Assembly: GCF_900465345.1 (NCBI RefSeq)
Contig: NZ_UEGO01000010.1
Location: 1 to 64,000, forward strand
Source of the DNA: Asaia bogorensis
Lineage (GTDB): Bacteria > Pseudomonadota > Alphaproteobacteria > Acetobacterales > Acetobacteraceae
DNA: 64,000 bases
Reading direction: 5' to 3'
The notes under the pieces are model-generated. The model did not search any database and was not told where the DNA came from. It saw nothing but the letters and a program-made list of their open reading frames with translations. Below, in pieces: positions 10,080 through 19,321 of this stretch. Position 1 is the first letter of the stretch; every line of letters starts with the position of its first letter. The translations under genes were made by a program, and so were the position numbers.

Positions 10080-10421
10080 ATGAATTATGATCCTGCTGTT
10101 TTGCAGAAAATACTGACAATACCGGAGCTGGCGGAATTTGATTTGTCCTTTAAGCCCATGTTCGGCGGGATCATGGGATATGCCGGCGGCAAGGTCTTTG
10201 CTTCCCTCTCCAATGTCGGCCTGGCCCTGAAGATGAGCGCCAAGGATCGTGAGGCCCTTCTGGCACTCCCCGGTGCCTGTGCCCTGCGTTATGAACCGGA
10301 AAGCGCTCCCAGCAAGACCTATGTCGTTGTGCCGGAGTCTCTGCATACGCGTCCGGATGAGCTGAAAATCTGGGTAGCGCGCTGTGTTGCGGCGCTTCCT
10401 GCAGCAAAGCCACGTCGCTAG
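10080..10421 (+). CDS. TfoX/Sxy N-terminal domain protein
   Basis: 113 residues corresponding to the N-terminal TfoX/Sxy domain only. The signature FKPMFGGIMGYAGGKVFASL, near residues 24-43, is typical, with YEPESAPSKTYVVVPESLHTRPDELKIWV near the end. Such stand-alone domains are common in alphaproteobacteria and are not proven to act in competence; their role is unknown. GGAAAGGA lies just before the ATG. It is separated from dnaE2 by about 90 bases and from the following gene by 260, so it is probably its own unit. Confidence 0.85.
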   Translation: MNYDPAVLQKILTIPELAEFDLSFKPMFGGIMGYAGGKVFASLSNVGLALKMSAKDREALLALPGACALRYEPESAPSKTYVVVPESLHTRPDELKIWVARCVAALPAAKPRR

Positions 10422-10681
10422 GAAAGAAAGGCAGGGCGTTCGTGCTGTTGCCGTGAGAGCGGGTGATGCCGTGTCCGGCTCGAGGTGAAATTTGCTGTTT
10501 TTCCGCAGGGGGGGCGAGCAACTTGGCTGATGGCCAATCATGCTGCGAGGTTGTGGGGGCCTGTCAGGCTCGCCATGATCATGAACTCTCTGACGCAGCC
10601 TTACGTCCGGTTCTTGCAGAGTCTGTGTCAGCAGCTCAGAAAAGACTGTGCAAGATCGTAACGGATGGGCACTCTTGCCTG

Positions 10682-11581
10682 ATGCGCTGTTTCTTACCTC
10701 TGACTGCTCTAATTTTTCCCTCTTTGACGATGGCGGCCACTGCGCCCTCCTCTGCGCCGAGTCCTGCCGAGATTGTCGATGCCGCACCCGCCACAGCATG
10801 GCGTGATGTGGCACCAGAGAATCTGCTCGTCATGAAGCTGGCCGATGGGGACCGCGTGGTGATCGAACTCGCGCCTGAATTTGCCCCTGTGCATGTGGCC
10901 AATGTCGTGCGTCTTGCCCGGTCCCATCAGTGGGATGGCGGTGCGATTACCCGAGTGCAGGATAATTATGTCGTGCAATGGCGTGTGCATGACGAGGCGT
11001 CCCCTCTACCCAAGGGGTTCGTAGCTCATCCGCCTGCCGAATATGACCGGTCTCTTGAAGGGCTGGACTACACACCACTCCCTTACCCTGACCCCTATGC
11101 ACCAGAGTCCGGCATAGCATCGGGCTGGCTCGTGGGGCGCGAGGGCGCGCAGATCTGGCCAGCGCAATGCTATGGGGTGGTCGGTGTCGGGCGGGACATG
11201 CCGCCCGATACGGGGGACGGGCGTGAACTCTATGTGGTCAATGGCGAGGCACCGCGTCAGCTTGACCGTAATCTGGCGGTTGTCGGGCGCGTTCTGGAAG
11301 GTATGGAGCATCTGAGCGCCTTGCCACGAGGCACCGGAAAGCTCGGTTTCTATATTGATCCAAGGCAGAATGTGCCAATTGCGAGCATGACGCTTGCTGC
11401 GGACCTTCCCTCTGGGGAGCGTCCTGTCTTTCAGGTGATGCGTATCAAAAGCAGGAGTTTTGCACGCTATCTCGCTGCACGAGCTGCCCGTCAGGATCCG
11501 TTCTTTGTGCGGCCTGCGCATGGTGTGGCCTTGTGCAACGTGCCTGTTCCAGCTCGGGAAAAACCGGCAGAACACTCCTGA
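10682..11581 (+). CDS. Exported cyclophilin-type peptidyl-prolyl isomerase
   Basis: About 299 residues. Start at 10682 gives a signal peptide (MRCFLPLTALIFPSLTMAATA). The cyclophilin fold begins near residue 40 with ENLLVMKLADGDRVVIELAPEFAPVHVANVVRLARSHQW, which is the characteristic beta strand plus helix of the family. Then come GAITRVQDNYVVQWRV, an inserted loop, YGVVGVGRDM, and NRNLAVVGRVLEGMEHLSALPRGTG. Periplasmic folding of exported proteins is the likely job. The long C-terminal extension is not recognised. Upstream alternatives to the start read through non-homologous sequence and were rejected. Confidence 0.82.
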   Translation: MRCFLPLTALIFPSLTMAATAPSSAPSPAEIVDAAPATAWRDVAPENLLVMKLADGDRVVIELAPEFAPVHVANVVRLARSHQWDGGAITRVQDNYVVQWRVHDEASPLPKGFVAHPPAEYDRSLEGLDYTPLPYPDPYAPESGIASGWLVGREGAQIWPAQCYGVVGVGRDMPPDTGDGRELYVVNGEAPRQLDRNLAVVGRVLEGMEHLSALPRGTGKLGFYIDPRQNVPIASMTLAADLPSGERPVFQVMRIKSRSFARYLAARAARQDPFFVRPAHGVALCNVPVPAREKPAEHS

Positions 11582-11988
11582 TCCTGACTTTGGGCTGACA
11601 ATTAATCAAAGTCTGTTCACTTACTCAGATCGCTCTGCGCGGATCATTTTTTGAGGGCTATGCCAGACAGGGGGGGGGAGGCTTGAAATGTTATCCCTCT
11701 TCGATGCTTCAACATCTGAGCATTGCTGGGGTGGACTCTTGCCGGGCGATTTATCAAGCCAGAAGCGGGCGCGATCCCGAATGGTCTGTCATGCTGTCAA
11801 TCCAGGTTGATAGCTGGTCCGGGTGTAACAATTGCCAGAAGCGCGTGATCACGCTGTGTCCTAAATGTCTTGATGAAGCACAATATGCGTTATAGCACCA
11901 TTAATTCCTTTTTCGTATCGATGCGTCTCGTTAATGTTTTAGGCTCTTCCGTTATTGATGGCGGAGGGAACGGCAGAGGCGCATTAAC
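11582..11988. other. Intergenic region with weak signals
   Basis: No convincing gene. There is a stem GACTTTG/CAAAGTC at 11586-11613, which may help to end the cyclophilin transcript. A 70-codon ORF starting at TTG 11683 ends in two CXXC pairs (CNNC and CPKC), which looks zinc-ribbon-like, but the start is poor and no homologue can be recognised. Confidence 0.5.
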
Positions 11989-12695
11989 GTGTCATTCAGA
12001 TTTCCAGCAGCATTCATACTCTCCATGGCTCTTTCGAGCGTGGCAGCAGGACAGGCCTCCGCCTCGTCACTGCCCGACGGGTATCAGCCTACTGTTTCCG
12101 CACGCGTCGGCACGCTTGGTATTGGCCCTGAAGTCAGTATCCGTATTCCCCATTCTCATTGGGGATTTCGCGGTAATATGAACTTCTTTACCTATAATGA
12201 TTCGTCTATTTATCATCATCGCTTCACGAACAATAATCTCGCGACCGGCTATGATCTGGATGCACAATTTGGTGGATCATTCAGGTTCTTCAACGGTGGT
12301 CTGACCACCGACTTCTATCCCTTGGGTTCTGGCCTGCGCGTTTCGCTTGGTGTCTATGGTGTGGGCAACCGCGTCACGGCGCGTGCAACACCTACGGGCG
12401 ACGTGTTTATGATGTGCAGGATGCCGGCAACGTTTCGCTCAAGGCCATTCCCAATCAGGTCGCACCTTATATCGGGTTTGGTTACGCTGGCCGTATCGTA
12501 AGCAATATCGTCTTCTCGGTTGACGCCGGTATTCTGGCCGAAGGCAACCCCAAGGTTTCCATGACAACCGAAGGGCCTGCTGCGTCGCTGCCTTCATTCA
12601 CAGACAGTGTTGAACGGGAGCGACGTCGTATCCAGCACGATGTCAATATTCCGGTCTATCCGGTTCTGGAGCTGGGCCTGGGCTATCGTTTCTAG
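11989..12695 (+). pseudogene. Outer-membrane beta-barrel protein, frameshifted
   Basis: An exported outer-membrane protein whose reading frame is broken. Frame 1 (11989 to about 12400) gives a signal peptide ending near GQASAS, then alternating strands such as YQPTVSARVGTLGIGPEVSIRI. The frame then continues one base back, so a single base appears to be missing near 12390-12405. The second frame runs to 12695, reading YDVQDAGNVSLKAIPNQVAPYIGFGYAGR and ending ELGLGYRF, with the C-terminal Phe expected for a barrel. Together the two parts would encode about 235 residues. It could be a true pseudogene, a phase-variable gene or an assembly error. No homopolymer run sits at the break. Confidence 0.75.
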
Positions 12696-12711
12696 AATTC
12701 AGGAAGAGCCC

Positions 12712-12763
12712 CAAACCCGGCCTTGCCAGTCTGATGAGCGACTGACCGTCAAGGCAGGGTTTG
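12712..12763. terminator. Strong hairpin between convergent genes
   Basis: CAAACCC (12712-12718) pairs with GGGTTTG (12757-12763), then GCCTTG with CAAGGC across one mismatch, and an inner CAGTC/GACTG stem. It lies between the converging barrel gene and the sugar permease gene, so it can stop transcription from both sides. It lacks a clear T run. Confidence 0.7.
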
Positions 12764-12816
12764 TGGCGGTTACGTGACCAGGACCGCCGGAATGGCTCCG
12801 ATGGTCCGGTCAGTTT

Positions 12817-14073
12817 CTATGCCCTGCGCTGGTTATAGACATCGACGCAGACAGCACCGAGTAGCACCAATCCCTTGAGCACCTGCTGGTAGTCGATGCC
12901 GATACCCAGGATCGACATGCCGTTATTCATGAGACCCATGATCATGGCACCGATCACGGCGCCTCCAACGCGCCCGACCCCACCATAGGCCGAGGCCCCG
13001 CCGATGAAACAGGCGGCAATCACGTCAAGCTCGAAACCAAGTCCAGCCTTCGGTGTAGCGGTGTTCAGCCTTGCAGCAAAGATCAGGCCGCCAAGAGCAG
13101 CCAGTACGCCCATATTCACGAAGGTGAGGAAGGTGAGGCGCTCGGTGCGTATGCCCGAAAGCGCTGCGGCGCGCACATTGCCACCCACCGCGTAGATCTG
13201 CCGTCCCAGCGTGGTGCGGCTGGTCATGAAGCTGTAGAGCGCAATCAGCATGGCCATGATGATCAGAACATTGGGCAGGCCACGATAGCTGGAAATCAGG
13301 GTGGCGAGATAAACGATGATCCCGAAAACGGCGATGTTCTTGCCGATAAAAAGTGGCATGGGCTCGACATCAATGTCGTTGCGCTGATAACGCGTCCGCG
13401 CCCGGACCGAGCCAAACACCATGGCCGCCGCCACGATCACGCCCAGAATGAGCGAGGTCGGATTGTAATGCCCGATTTTGGGAAGAAACTCGGGAATGAA
13501 GCCGGAAGAAAGCTTCTGGAAAACGGTCGAGAAAGGCCCTAGGGACTGGCCGCCCAGCAGGGCCAGAGCCAGTCCCTTGAAAACCAGCATCCCTGCCAGC
13601 GTCACGATGAAGGACGGGATCTTGAAATAGGCAATCCAGTAGCCCTGTGCCGCGCCAATCAGCGCGCCAGTGGCAAGGCAGGTCAGTGTCGTCACGACGA
13701 CGTTGCAGTGCCATTGCACCATCAACACCGCTGCCACGGCCCCTGTAAAACCAGCGACCGAGCCGACCGACAGATCGATATGGCCCGAGATGATCACCAG
13801 CAACATGCCCAGCGCCATGATGACGATGTAACTGTTCTGGAGCACCAGATTGGTCAGGTTCAGCGGACGAAGCAGGGTCCCGTTGGTCACGATCTCGAAA
13901 AACAGCCCGATCGCGACCAGCGAGATGAACATGCCGTATTCGCGCAGATTATTGCGGATGAACCGCCCCATCGCGCTATTGCCCAGCTTGTGGCCGCCCG
14001 GTGCACCACCGGTGGGGCCGGTATCGCCAGCAGGAGAGAGCGGATTGCCGGGGAGGAGAATATGTTCGCTCAT
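12817..14073 (-). CDS. gguB: Sugar ABC transporter permease (GguB/MmsB)
   Basis: 418 residues, an inner-membrane permease with about ten hydrophobic segments. It is the membrane subunit partnering the ATPase and binding protein encoded just upstream (on the minus strand). The sequences LSVGSVAGFTGAVAA, IPSFIVTLAGMLVFKGLALALLGG and ALSGIRTERLTFLTFVNMG are typical of the CUT2 permeases for multiple monosaccharides. The soluble N-terminus of about 45 residues is Gly/Pro rich. ATG at 14073 lies five bases after the gguA stop. Substrate is probably glucose, galactose, xylose or arabinose, as for ChvE-Ggu systems; which sugar this one favours cannot be read from sequence. Confidence 0.9.
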   Translation of the reverse strand: MSEHILLPGNPLSPAGDTGPTGGAPGGHKLGNSAMGRFIRNNLREYGMFISLVAIGLFFEIVTNGTLLRPLNLTNLVLQNSYIVIMALGMLLVIISGHIDLSVGSVAGFTGAVAAVLMVQWHCNVVVTTLTCLATGALIGAAQGYWIAYFKIPSFIVTLAGMLVFKGLALALLGGQSLGPFSTVFQKLSSGFIPEFLPKIGHYNPTSLILGVIVAAAMVFGSVRARTRYQRNDIDVEPMPLFIGKNIAVFGIIVYLATLISSYRGLPNVLIIMAMLIALYSFMTSRTTLGRQIYAVGGNVRAAALSGIRTERLTFLTFVNMGVLAALGGLIFAARLNTATPKAGLGFELDVIAACFIGGASAYGGVGRVGGAVIGAMIMGLMNNGMSILGIGIDYQQVLKGLVLLGAVCVDVYNQRRA

Positions 14074-14078
14074 GTTTG

Positions 14079-15677
14079 TTACGTTCCCGCAGCGAGAGAG
14101 GAAACAGCGAGATCGGCTGTCTCGCCTGGAATGGTGGCAATCGGCATGGATTCAGATGTGCTGCGCACGATGGCGCGCATGATCTTTTCCTGACTGGCTT
14201 CCTCGCGGGTGAACTCACCCACGAAACGCCCTTCATTCATCACGCAGATACGGTCGCATATGCCGAGCAATTCAGGCATTTCGGATGAAATGACCACGCA
14301 GCCCCGACCGCTATCGGCCATCTGCTGAATCAGGGCATAAATTTCGTATTTGGCCCCGACATCAATGCCACGCGTGGGCTCATCCAGAATGAGCACGTCG
14401 GGGTTGGTGAAGAGCCATTTGGACAGCACCACTTTCTGCTGGTTGCCGCCCGAGAGCTTACCCGCCATCTGCTGCACATCGGGCGAGCGTATGCGCATCT
14501 TGTTGCGATAATCCTGCGCGATACGCAGTTCGGCAATGTCATCAATGACGCCGTGATGAGCGATGCCGCGCAGTTCGGCCAGGGAGATGTTGTGGCGTAT
14601 CTCGTTGCTCAGATGCAGCCCGAGTTCCTTGCGATCCTCGGTGACATAGGCGAGCCCGGCCGCAATGGCGCGGCTGACAGTAGAGACATCGACCGCCTTG
14701 CCGCGCATGGTGACATCACCCGATATGCGCGTGCCGAAGGAGCGTCCGAACAGGCTCATGGCAAATTCCGTGCGCCCCGCACCCATGAGGCCTGCAATGC
14801 CCACAATCTCGCCTGCGCGAACGTGGAAATCGACATGGCGTATCACCTGACGGTCGGGGTGGAGGGGGTGCCAGGCCGACCAGTCGTGAACCTCCATCAG
14901 CATTTCGCCAATACGCGGCGTATGCGGTGGGTAGCGATGCTCCAGATCGCGATTAACCATGAGACGGATGATCTCGTCTTCATCTGCAGGGCCGTTGCGG
15001 CAGTCGATTGTGCCGACACTGCGCCCGTCGCGCAGCACGGTGATACGATCAGCCACACGTGAGATCTCATTCAGCTTGTGCGAAATAAGAATGGACGACA
15101 GCCCCTCTGCCTTGAAGGCAAGGAGCAGATCGAGCAGGGCCGCACTATCGCGTTCGTTCAGGCTGGCTGTTGGCTCATCCAGAATGAGCAGGCGCACCTT
15201 TTTCGAGAGCGCCTTGGCAATCTCGACGAGTTGCTGCTTGGCCACGCCCAGATGCGTGACGAGTGTTTCGGGTGCATCCGTCAGCCCGACCTGACGCATC
15301 AGATCACGCGCCCGCACACGCGCTACGTCGCGGTCGATCACGCCAAAGCGCCCCGGCGGGTGGGTAATGAAGATGTTTTCCTGTACCGAAAGCAGCGGGA
15401 TAAGCGCCAGTTCCTGATGGATGATGATAATGCCAAGCGCCTCGGAGCCGTTGATATCGGCAAAGCGGCGCTCTTCACCATCGAACACGATCTGCCCGTC
15501 ATAGCTCCCGGCGGGGTATACCCCGCTCAGGATTTTCATCAGGGTCGATTTGCCTGCACCATTTTCGCCGCAGAGTGCATGAATCTCGCCAGGCTCGACC
15601 GAAAAACTGACATCGCTCAGGGCCTTTACGGGACCGAAACGCTTGGCAATGTTCCGCATTTCAAGAATGGGGCTCAT
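14079..15677 (-). CDS. gguA: Sugar ABC transporter ATPase (GguA/MmsA)
   Basis: 532 residues with two ABC domains, the arrangement of CUT2 sugar importers. Domain 1 has Walker A GENGAGKST near residue 39, a Q-loop in HQELALIP, the atypical signature GVAKQQLVEIAKAL, and Walker B LILDEPTASL. Domain 2 has a degenerate Walker A (GLMGAGRTE), a full LSGGNQQK signature and LILDEPTRGIDVG. ATG 15677 is chosen because it follows the chvE stop by four bases; an upstream in-frame start would overlap chvE. It energises sugar import with the permease encoded downstream. Confidence 0.93.
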   Translation of the reverse strand: MSPILEMRNIAKRFGPVKALSDVSFSVEPGEIHALCGENGAGKSTLMKILSGVYPAGSYDGQIVFDGEERRFADINGSEALGIIIIHQELALIPLLSVQENIFITHPPGRFGVIDRDVARVRARDLMRQVGLTDAPETLVTHLGVAKQQLVEIAKALSKKVRLLILDEPTASLNERDSAALLDLLLAFKAEGLSSILISHKLNEISRVADRITVLRDGRSVGTIDCRNGPADEDEIIRLMVNRDLEHRYPPHTPRIGEMLMEVHDWSAWHPLHPDRQVIRHVDFHVRAGEIVGIAGLMGAGRTEFAMSLFGRSFGTRISGDVTMRGKAVDVSTVSRAIAAGLAYVTEDRKELGLHLSNEIRHNISLAELRGIAHHGVIDDIAELRIAQDYRNKMRIRSPDVQQMAGKLSGGNQQKVVLSKWLFTNPDVLILDEPTRGIDVGAKYEIYALIQQMADSGRGCVVISSEMPELLGICDRICVMNEGRFVGEFTREEASQEKIMRAIVRSTSESMPIATIPGETADLAVSSLAAGT

Positions 15678-15681
15678 GACG

Positions 15682-16761
15682 CTACTCGATCTGGCTTGCG
15701 GTGTAATAGCCGCTGTCAATCAGGGTCGGGCGAATATTGGCCTTTGTCACAACAACAGGCGTCAGGAGATAGGCAGGCACGATCTTGACACCGTTATTGT
15801 AGCTCTTGGTGTCGTTCACAGGCACGGTCTTGCCGGCCAGCATGGCATCGACCATATCGGCCGTTACGCCGGCGAGCTTGCGCGTATCCTTGAAGATCGA
15901 GGAATACTGATCGCCCGCGAGGATGGATTTGACGGAAGGAATTTCGCAATCCTGCCCGCTGACATAGGCGATCCTGGTGTCGCCACTGCCATAGCCTACG
16001 CCCTTGAGCGAGGAGATAATGCCGATGGAAATGCCGTCATAGGGCGAGAGCACGGCGTCGAGATGACGATCGGTGTAATAGGCGCTCAGCAGGTTATCCA
16101 TGCGCGACTGCGCTGTAGCGCCATCCCAGCGCAGGGTTGAAACCTTGTCCATGGTCTTCTGGCCGGACGGAATGACCAGCTTGCCACTATCCAGATAGGG
16201 CTTGAGCACCGACATGGCGCCATTGAAGAAGAAATAGGCGTTGTTATCGTCCGGTGAGCCACCGAAGAGTTCGATATTGAACGGTCCCTTGGCGTCGGGC
16301 AGCCCAAGTGCCTTCACTAGCGAGCTCGCCTGAAGCACGCCTACCTGAAAATTATCGAAGGTGGCGTAGTTGCTCACATCGGGTGAATTACGGATCAGGC
16401 GGTCATAGGCAATGACCTTCACGCCACGCTGTGCGGCCTTGTGGAGCGTGTCGGATAATGTGGTGCCGTCGATGGCAGCGATCACCAGTACCTTGTCGCC
16501 CTTGGCGACCATGTTCTCGATCTGCGAGACCTGGTTGGGCACGTCATCATCGGCATATTGCAGATCGGTATGATAGCCGCGCGATTGCAGGGTTTTGACG
16601 ATGTTGTTGCCATCCGCAATCCAGCGCGCGGACGACTTGGTAGGCATGGCGATGCCGACGGTGGGCTTGTCGTCGGCATTGGCGCTCCCCAGACCGGCCG
16701 GGCCAAAAAGCGCGGTGGTAACGAGGGCAAGAGAGGCAAGACCGGTACTGATTCTGCTCAT
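15682..16761 (-). CDS. chvE: ChvE-type periplasmic multiple-sugar-binding protein
   Basis: 359 residues with signal peptide ([14 protein letters not shown]...ANA). Very similar in motif order to Chv[94 protein letters not shown] and [25 protein letters not shown]. It captures sugars for GguA/GguB. In Agrobacterium ChvE also signals to the VirA sensor, but no such sensor is seen here. Start 16761 gives the signal peptide; about 70 extra residues upstream look non-coding. First gene of the operon; no regulator gene is adjacent. Confidence 0.94.
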   Translation of the reverse strand: MSRISTGLASLALVTTALFGPAGLGSANADDKPTVGIAMPTKSSARWIADGNNIVKTLQSRGYHTDLQYADDDVPNQVSQIENMVAKGDKVLVIAAIDGTTLSDTLHKAAQRGVKVIAYDRLIRNSPDVSNYATFDNFQVGVLQASSLVKALGLPDAKGPFNIELFGGSPDDNNAYFFFNGAMSVLKPYLDSGKLVIPSGQKTMDKVSTLRWDGATAQSRMDNLLSAYYTDRHLDAVLSPYDGISIGIISSLKGVGYGSGDTRIAYVSGQDCEIPSVKSILAGDQYSSIFKDTRKLAGVTADMVDAMLAGKTVPVNDTKSYNNGVKIVPAYLLTPVVVTKANIRPTLIDSGYYTASQIE

Positions 16762-17544
16762 GACGTGACGTCCAAAATTCCAGTCACAAGCCGCGCTGGG
16801 CATGATGCGGGCTGCGACAGAGACAACGGCGGGAGAGAGGTCGAAGCTTGATGAAAGGGTGCGTCGGAAAGCTCCTGAACGTCCCGAAGGCAGATCGAGA
16901 GACAGACCGACGCTAGAGAGAAAATCCGGCAGGGAGGGCGATCCCTGTATGCAAAAAGCTTTCTGCAAAGATGGTCATGTCACGCCTCGCGAAATAAGGA
17001 GCGTAACATGAAACGAGTTAAACATATCATTTTGACGTTATAAATAACATAATTAACGTTTCACGCTAACGTGACATTGATGTCCCGATGCGGCTCGCTC
17101 TTCTGATCGGCAGCAGTCACCGCGAGAGAAACAGTCCGGTGGCGCCGGGATATTTCCTCGCAGGCACCGCGGAAAAGCCTCCTATTTCGGTGGAAGATTC
17201 CTAACAGGACAGCCTGGAGGCCCAAGGCAGACAACAAGCTGACGAATTGCCATTCCGGACATCAAGGCCAATCCCGATCCCGGGATATCTGTATAGGATC
17301 CGAATGACAGGCTTGCCGGACGGGTAGCTCCTGCGGGCAGTCATGGGAGCGCCTGCAGAACCATTGGGCATATGATCCCGATATCCCGGCACTCTGTCGC
17401 TGCTGCCTGACTCTGGATGTCTGTGGTTGTCTGTCCTGAGATGCCCGGGTGATGTCGTGCCTGGGGGTGGGTAGACCGGTATTCAGCTGGTCAATTCATC
17501 ACTTCGCGTCCTTCGGCGGGGCTTTGCGTCTCCTTTGGTAAACC
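16762..17544. other. Long noncoding region between sugar operon and cobalamin riboswitch
   Basis: About 780 bases without a convincing gene. It should hold the divergent promoters of chvE and the cobalamin operon. AT-rich bases at about 17026-17060 (gttataaataac at 17037-17048 is an imperfect palindrome) are the best promoter candidates. The remainder shows no recognised RNA. Confidence 0.6.
17061..17074. promoter_or_regulatory. Candidate operator palindrome
   Basis: TCACG, four bases, CGTGA is a perfect inverted repeat, overlapping a second one (ACGTT/AACGT at 17056-17072). It lies about 300 bases upstream of chvE in the AT-rich part of the region. A LacI-type sugar regulator is possible; no regulator gene is nearby and the assignment is weak. 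Confidence 0.3.
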
Positions 17545-17740
17545 TGCTAGGACAGGCGTGACGGTGCCTCGCAAGGGGTGAAAAGGGAAGCAGGTTCGTG
17601 CCACGTGCATCAGTCCTGCGCTGCCCCCGCAACTGTAGGTGGTATATCATTGCCGTCGCAGCCCACTGGTGACCATGCCGGGAAGGGGGCGGCAATGCCG
17701 GGTAACCGGGACCATGAGCCAGGAGACCTGCCGTCGCGTC
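17545..17740 (+). promoter_or_regulatory. Cobalamin riboswitch
   Basis: The diagnostic blocks appear in order: GACGGTGCC with AAAAGGGAAG in the 5' part (about 17560-17590), CTGCCCCCGCAACTGTA near 17622-17638, GCCCACTGG near 17660, GGGAAGG near 17680, and the B12 box AGCCAGGAGACCTGCC at 17717-17732. It precedes DUF1636-cobW-cobN-cobB, so cobalamin should repress them. A GCCGGG-AAA-CCCGGC hairpin at 17823-17837 lies before the first gene and may be part of the expression platform. Confidence 0.95.
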
Positions 17741-17891
17741 ACCGATTTCACGATCCGGCGGGGTGCCCGGAGCGCGACAGACCATGAAGCTGTACCCGTC
17801 ATCGAGGGGCGGCTTATGGCAGGCCGGGAAACCCGGCAATCATCCTTGTGCCCTGTTGCGCCCGTTTTGCGGGCCTGGTCCGGGATTGTTC

Positions 17892-18308
17892 ATGGCCGAA
17901 CCGATAACATCTTGCGATACGCCTCCCGTCATTCATGTCTGCCTCACCTGCAGGGACGGGGGTGAGGCGCTGCACGAGGCCCTCTTGCAGCAGGCGACCA
18001 TCGCCGGTGTGCGTGTCGAGGGGGTCAAATGTCTTGCGGCGTGCCAGCGGGGCTGCACCGCCACCCTATCCATGCCCGGCAAATGGTCGTGGCTTCTGGG
18101 AGGGTTGAGGCCCGACCTGGCGGAGGATCTGATGGTCTATGCCAAGGCCTATGAACACTCGCGCTCAGGTACGGTCATGCCCTCAAAGCGTCCTGAAAGC
18201 CTGCGCGATATCATTCTGGGGCGTTTTCCTGGCCAGTTGTCGCCGTCGGGCGAATCTCATCAACCCGCTGCACCTGCCCAACCTGCCGCATCTGAAAGAC
18301 TGTCATGA
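17892..18308 (+). CDS. DUF1636 cysteine-rich protein
   Basis: 138 residues of the DUF1636 family, predicted metal-binding, ferredoxin-like proteins often found beside cobW and cobN. Cys residues sit in HVCLTCRDGG (Cys17, Cys20) and in GVKCLAACQRGCTATLS (near 48-56), which looks like a metal or iron-sulphur site. Start 17892 (ATG, MAEPITSC) is chosen from the family start; upstream codons would run into the leader. The stop overlaps cobW by four bases (ATGA). Role in cobalt or vitamin metabolism is inferred from context; biochemistry is unknown. Confidence 0.85.
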   Translation: MAEPITSCDTPPVIHVCLTCRDGGEALHEALLQQATIAGVRVEGVKCLAACQRGCTATLSMPGKWSWLLGGLRPDLAEDLMVYAKAYEHSRSGTVMPSKRPESLRDIILGRFPGQLSPSGESHQPAAPAQPAASERLS

Positions 18309-19318
18309 GCAAGATTCCTGTTACCATTATCACCGGCTTTCTCGGCGCGGGCAAAACCACCCTGCTGCGTCACCTGATCGAGAAATCGGATGGCCGCCGC
18401 ATCGCGATCGTGGTCAATGAATTCGGGTCTCTGGGCATCGATGGCGAGACCCTGCGCGGGTGCAGTATTCCGAACTGCCCTGAGGAAGATATCGTCGAGC
18501 TGACCAATGGCTGCCTGTGCTGCACCGTGGCGGATGATTTCATCCCCACCATGGAAGCCCTACTCGATCGTCCGACCCCGCCCAATCACATTGTCATCGA
18601 GACTTCGGGTCTTGCCTTGCCCAAGCCGCTCCTCAAGGCGTTCGGCTGGCCGAGCGTGCGCACGCGCATGACGGTGGATGGCGTGATTACCGTGGTGGAT
18701 GCCCCGGCGGTGGCCGATGGACGCTTCGCCGATGACCCGGAGGCCGTGGCGAAACAGCGCGAGGAAGATGAGTCGCTCGACCATGATAACCCGCTGGAAG
18801 AGGTTTACGAGGATCAGCTGGATTCAGCCGATCTGGTCATCCTCAACAAGACGGATCTGCTGGATGACGCCGCCCTCGCGGCGGTCGAGGCCGGTCTTGC
18901 TGCACGCAAGCGTCGGGTGCGTGTGATTCGTGCGCGTGAAGGGCGTGTCGATCCGGCTGTGCTGCTCGGCCTTGCCGCTGCGGCAGAGGACGATCTGGCA
19001 GCACGGCCCTCGCATCATGACGGGGCGGATGAGCATGAGCATGACGATTTCACGTGTTTCGTGCTGAGCCTGCCCGAACAGGCCAGTGCCGAAGCCTTTA
19101 TCGCCAGACTCGAGAAGGTGGCGCGTGAGCATGATGTGCTGCGTATGAAAGGCTTTGCCCGCGTGGCAGGCAAGAGCCTTCGTCTGGGCGTGCAGGCGGT
19201 GGGCGCACGTATCCGACATGCCTATGAGCAGGGCGAGGCGCCAGAGGGCAGGCTGGTTGTGATTGGCTTGCATGGGCTTGACCCCAAGGCTGTGCAGCGC
19301 AGCTTCGACGCAGGCTGA
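18305..19318 (+). CDS. cobW: CobW, P-loop GTPase metallochaperone
   Basis: 337 residues, a SIMIBI GTPase of the COG0523 group. Walker A is GFLGAGKTT (11-19), the metal-binding motif CLCC is at residues 70-73, and NKTD follows near residue 176. A His/Glu/Asp-rich stretch (HHDGADEHEHDD, about 237-248) is likely a metal-binding tail insertion. CobW is proposed to load cobalt into the CobN cobaltochelatase. It overlaps the DUF1636 gene by four bases and is followed by cobN after three bases. Expression should fall when cobalamin is plentiful. Confidence 0.93.
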   Translation: MSKIPVTIITGFLGAGKTTLLRHLIEKSDGRRIAIVVNEFGSLGIDGETLRGCSIPNCPEEDIVELTNGCLCCTVADDFIPTMEALLDRPTPPNHIVIETSGLALPKPLLKAFGWPSVRTRMTVDGVITVVDAPAVADGRFADDPEAVAKQREEDESLDHDNPLEEVYEDQLDSADLVILNKTDLLDDAALAAVEAGLAARKRRVRVIRAREGRVDPAVLLGLAAAAEDDLAARPSHHDGADEHEHDDFTCFVLSLPEQASAEAFIARLEKVAREHDVLRMKGFARVAGKSLRLGVQAVGARIRHAYEQGEAPEGRLVVIGLHGLDPKAVQRSFDAG

Positions 19319-19321
19319 GCC

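Noticed and set aside
8202-10814. 870-codon ORF on the minus strand opposite dnaE2
   Set aside because: It lies antisense to the well-matched dnaE2 and has no recognisable domain; long antisense frames are common in GC-rich DNA.
11683-11895. 70-codon ORF with two CXXC pairs
   Set aside because: Weak TTG start and no supporting context; recorded only as a note in the intergenic entry.
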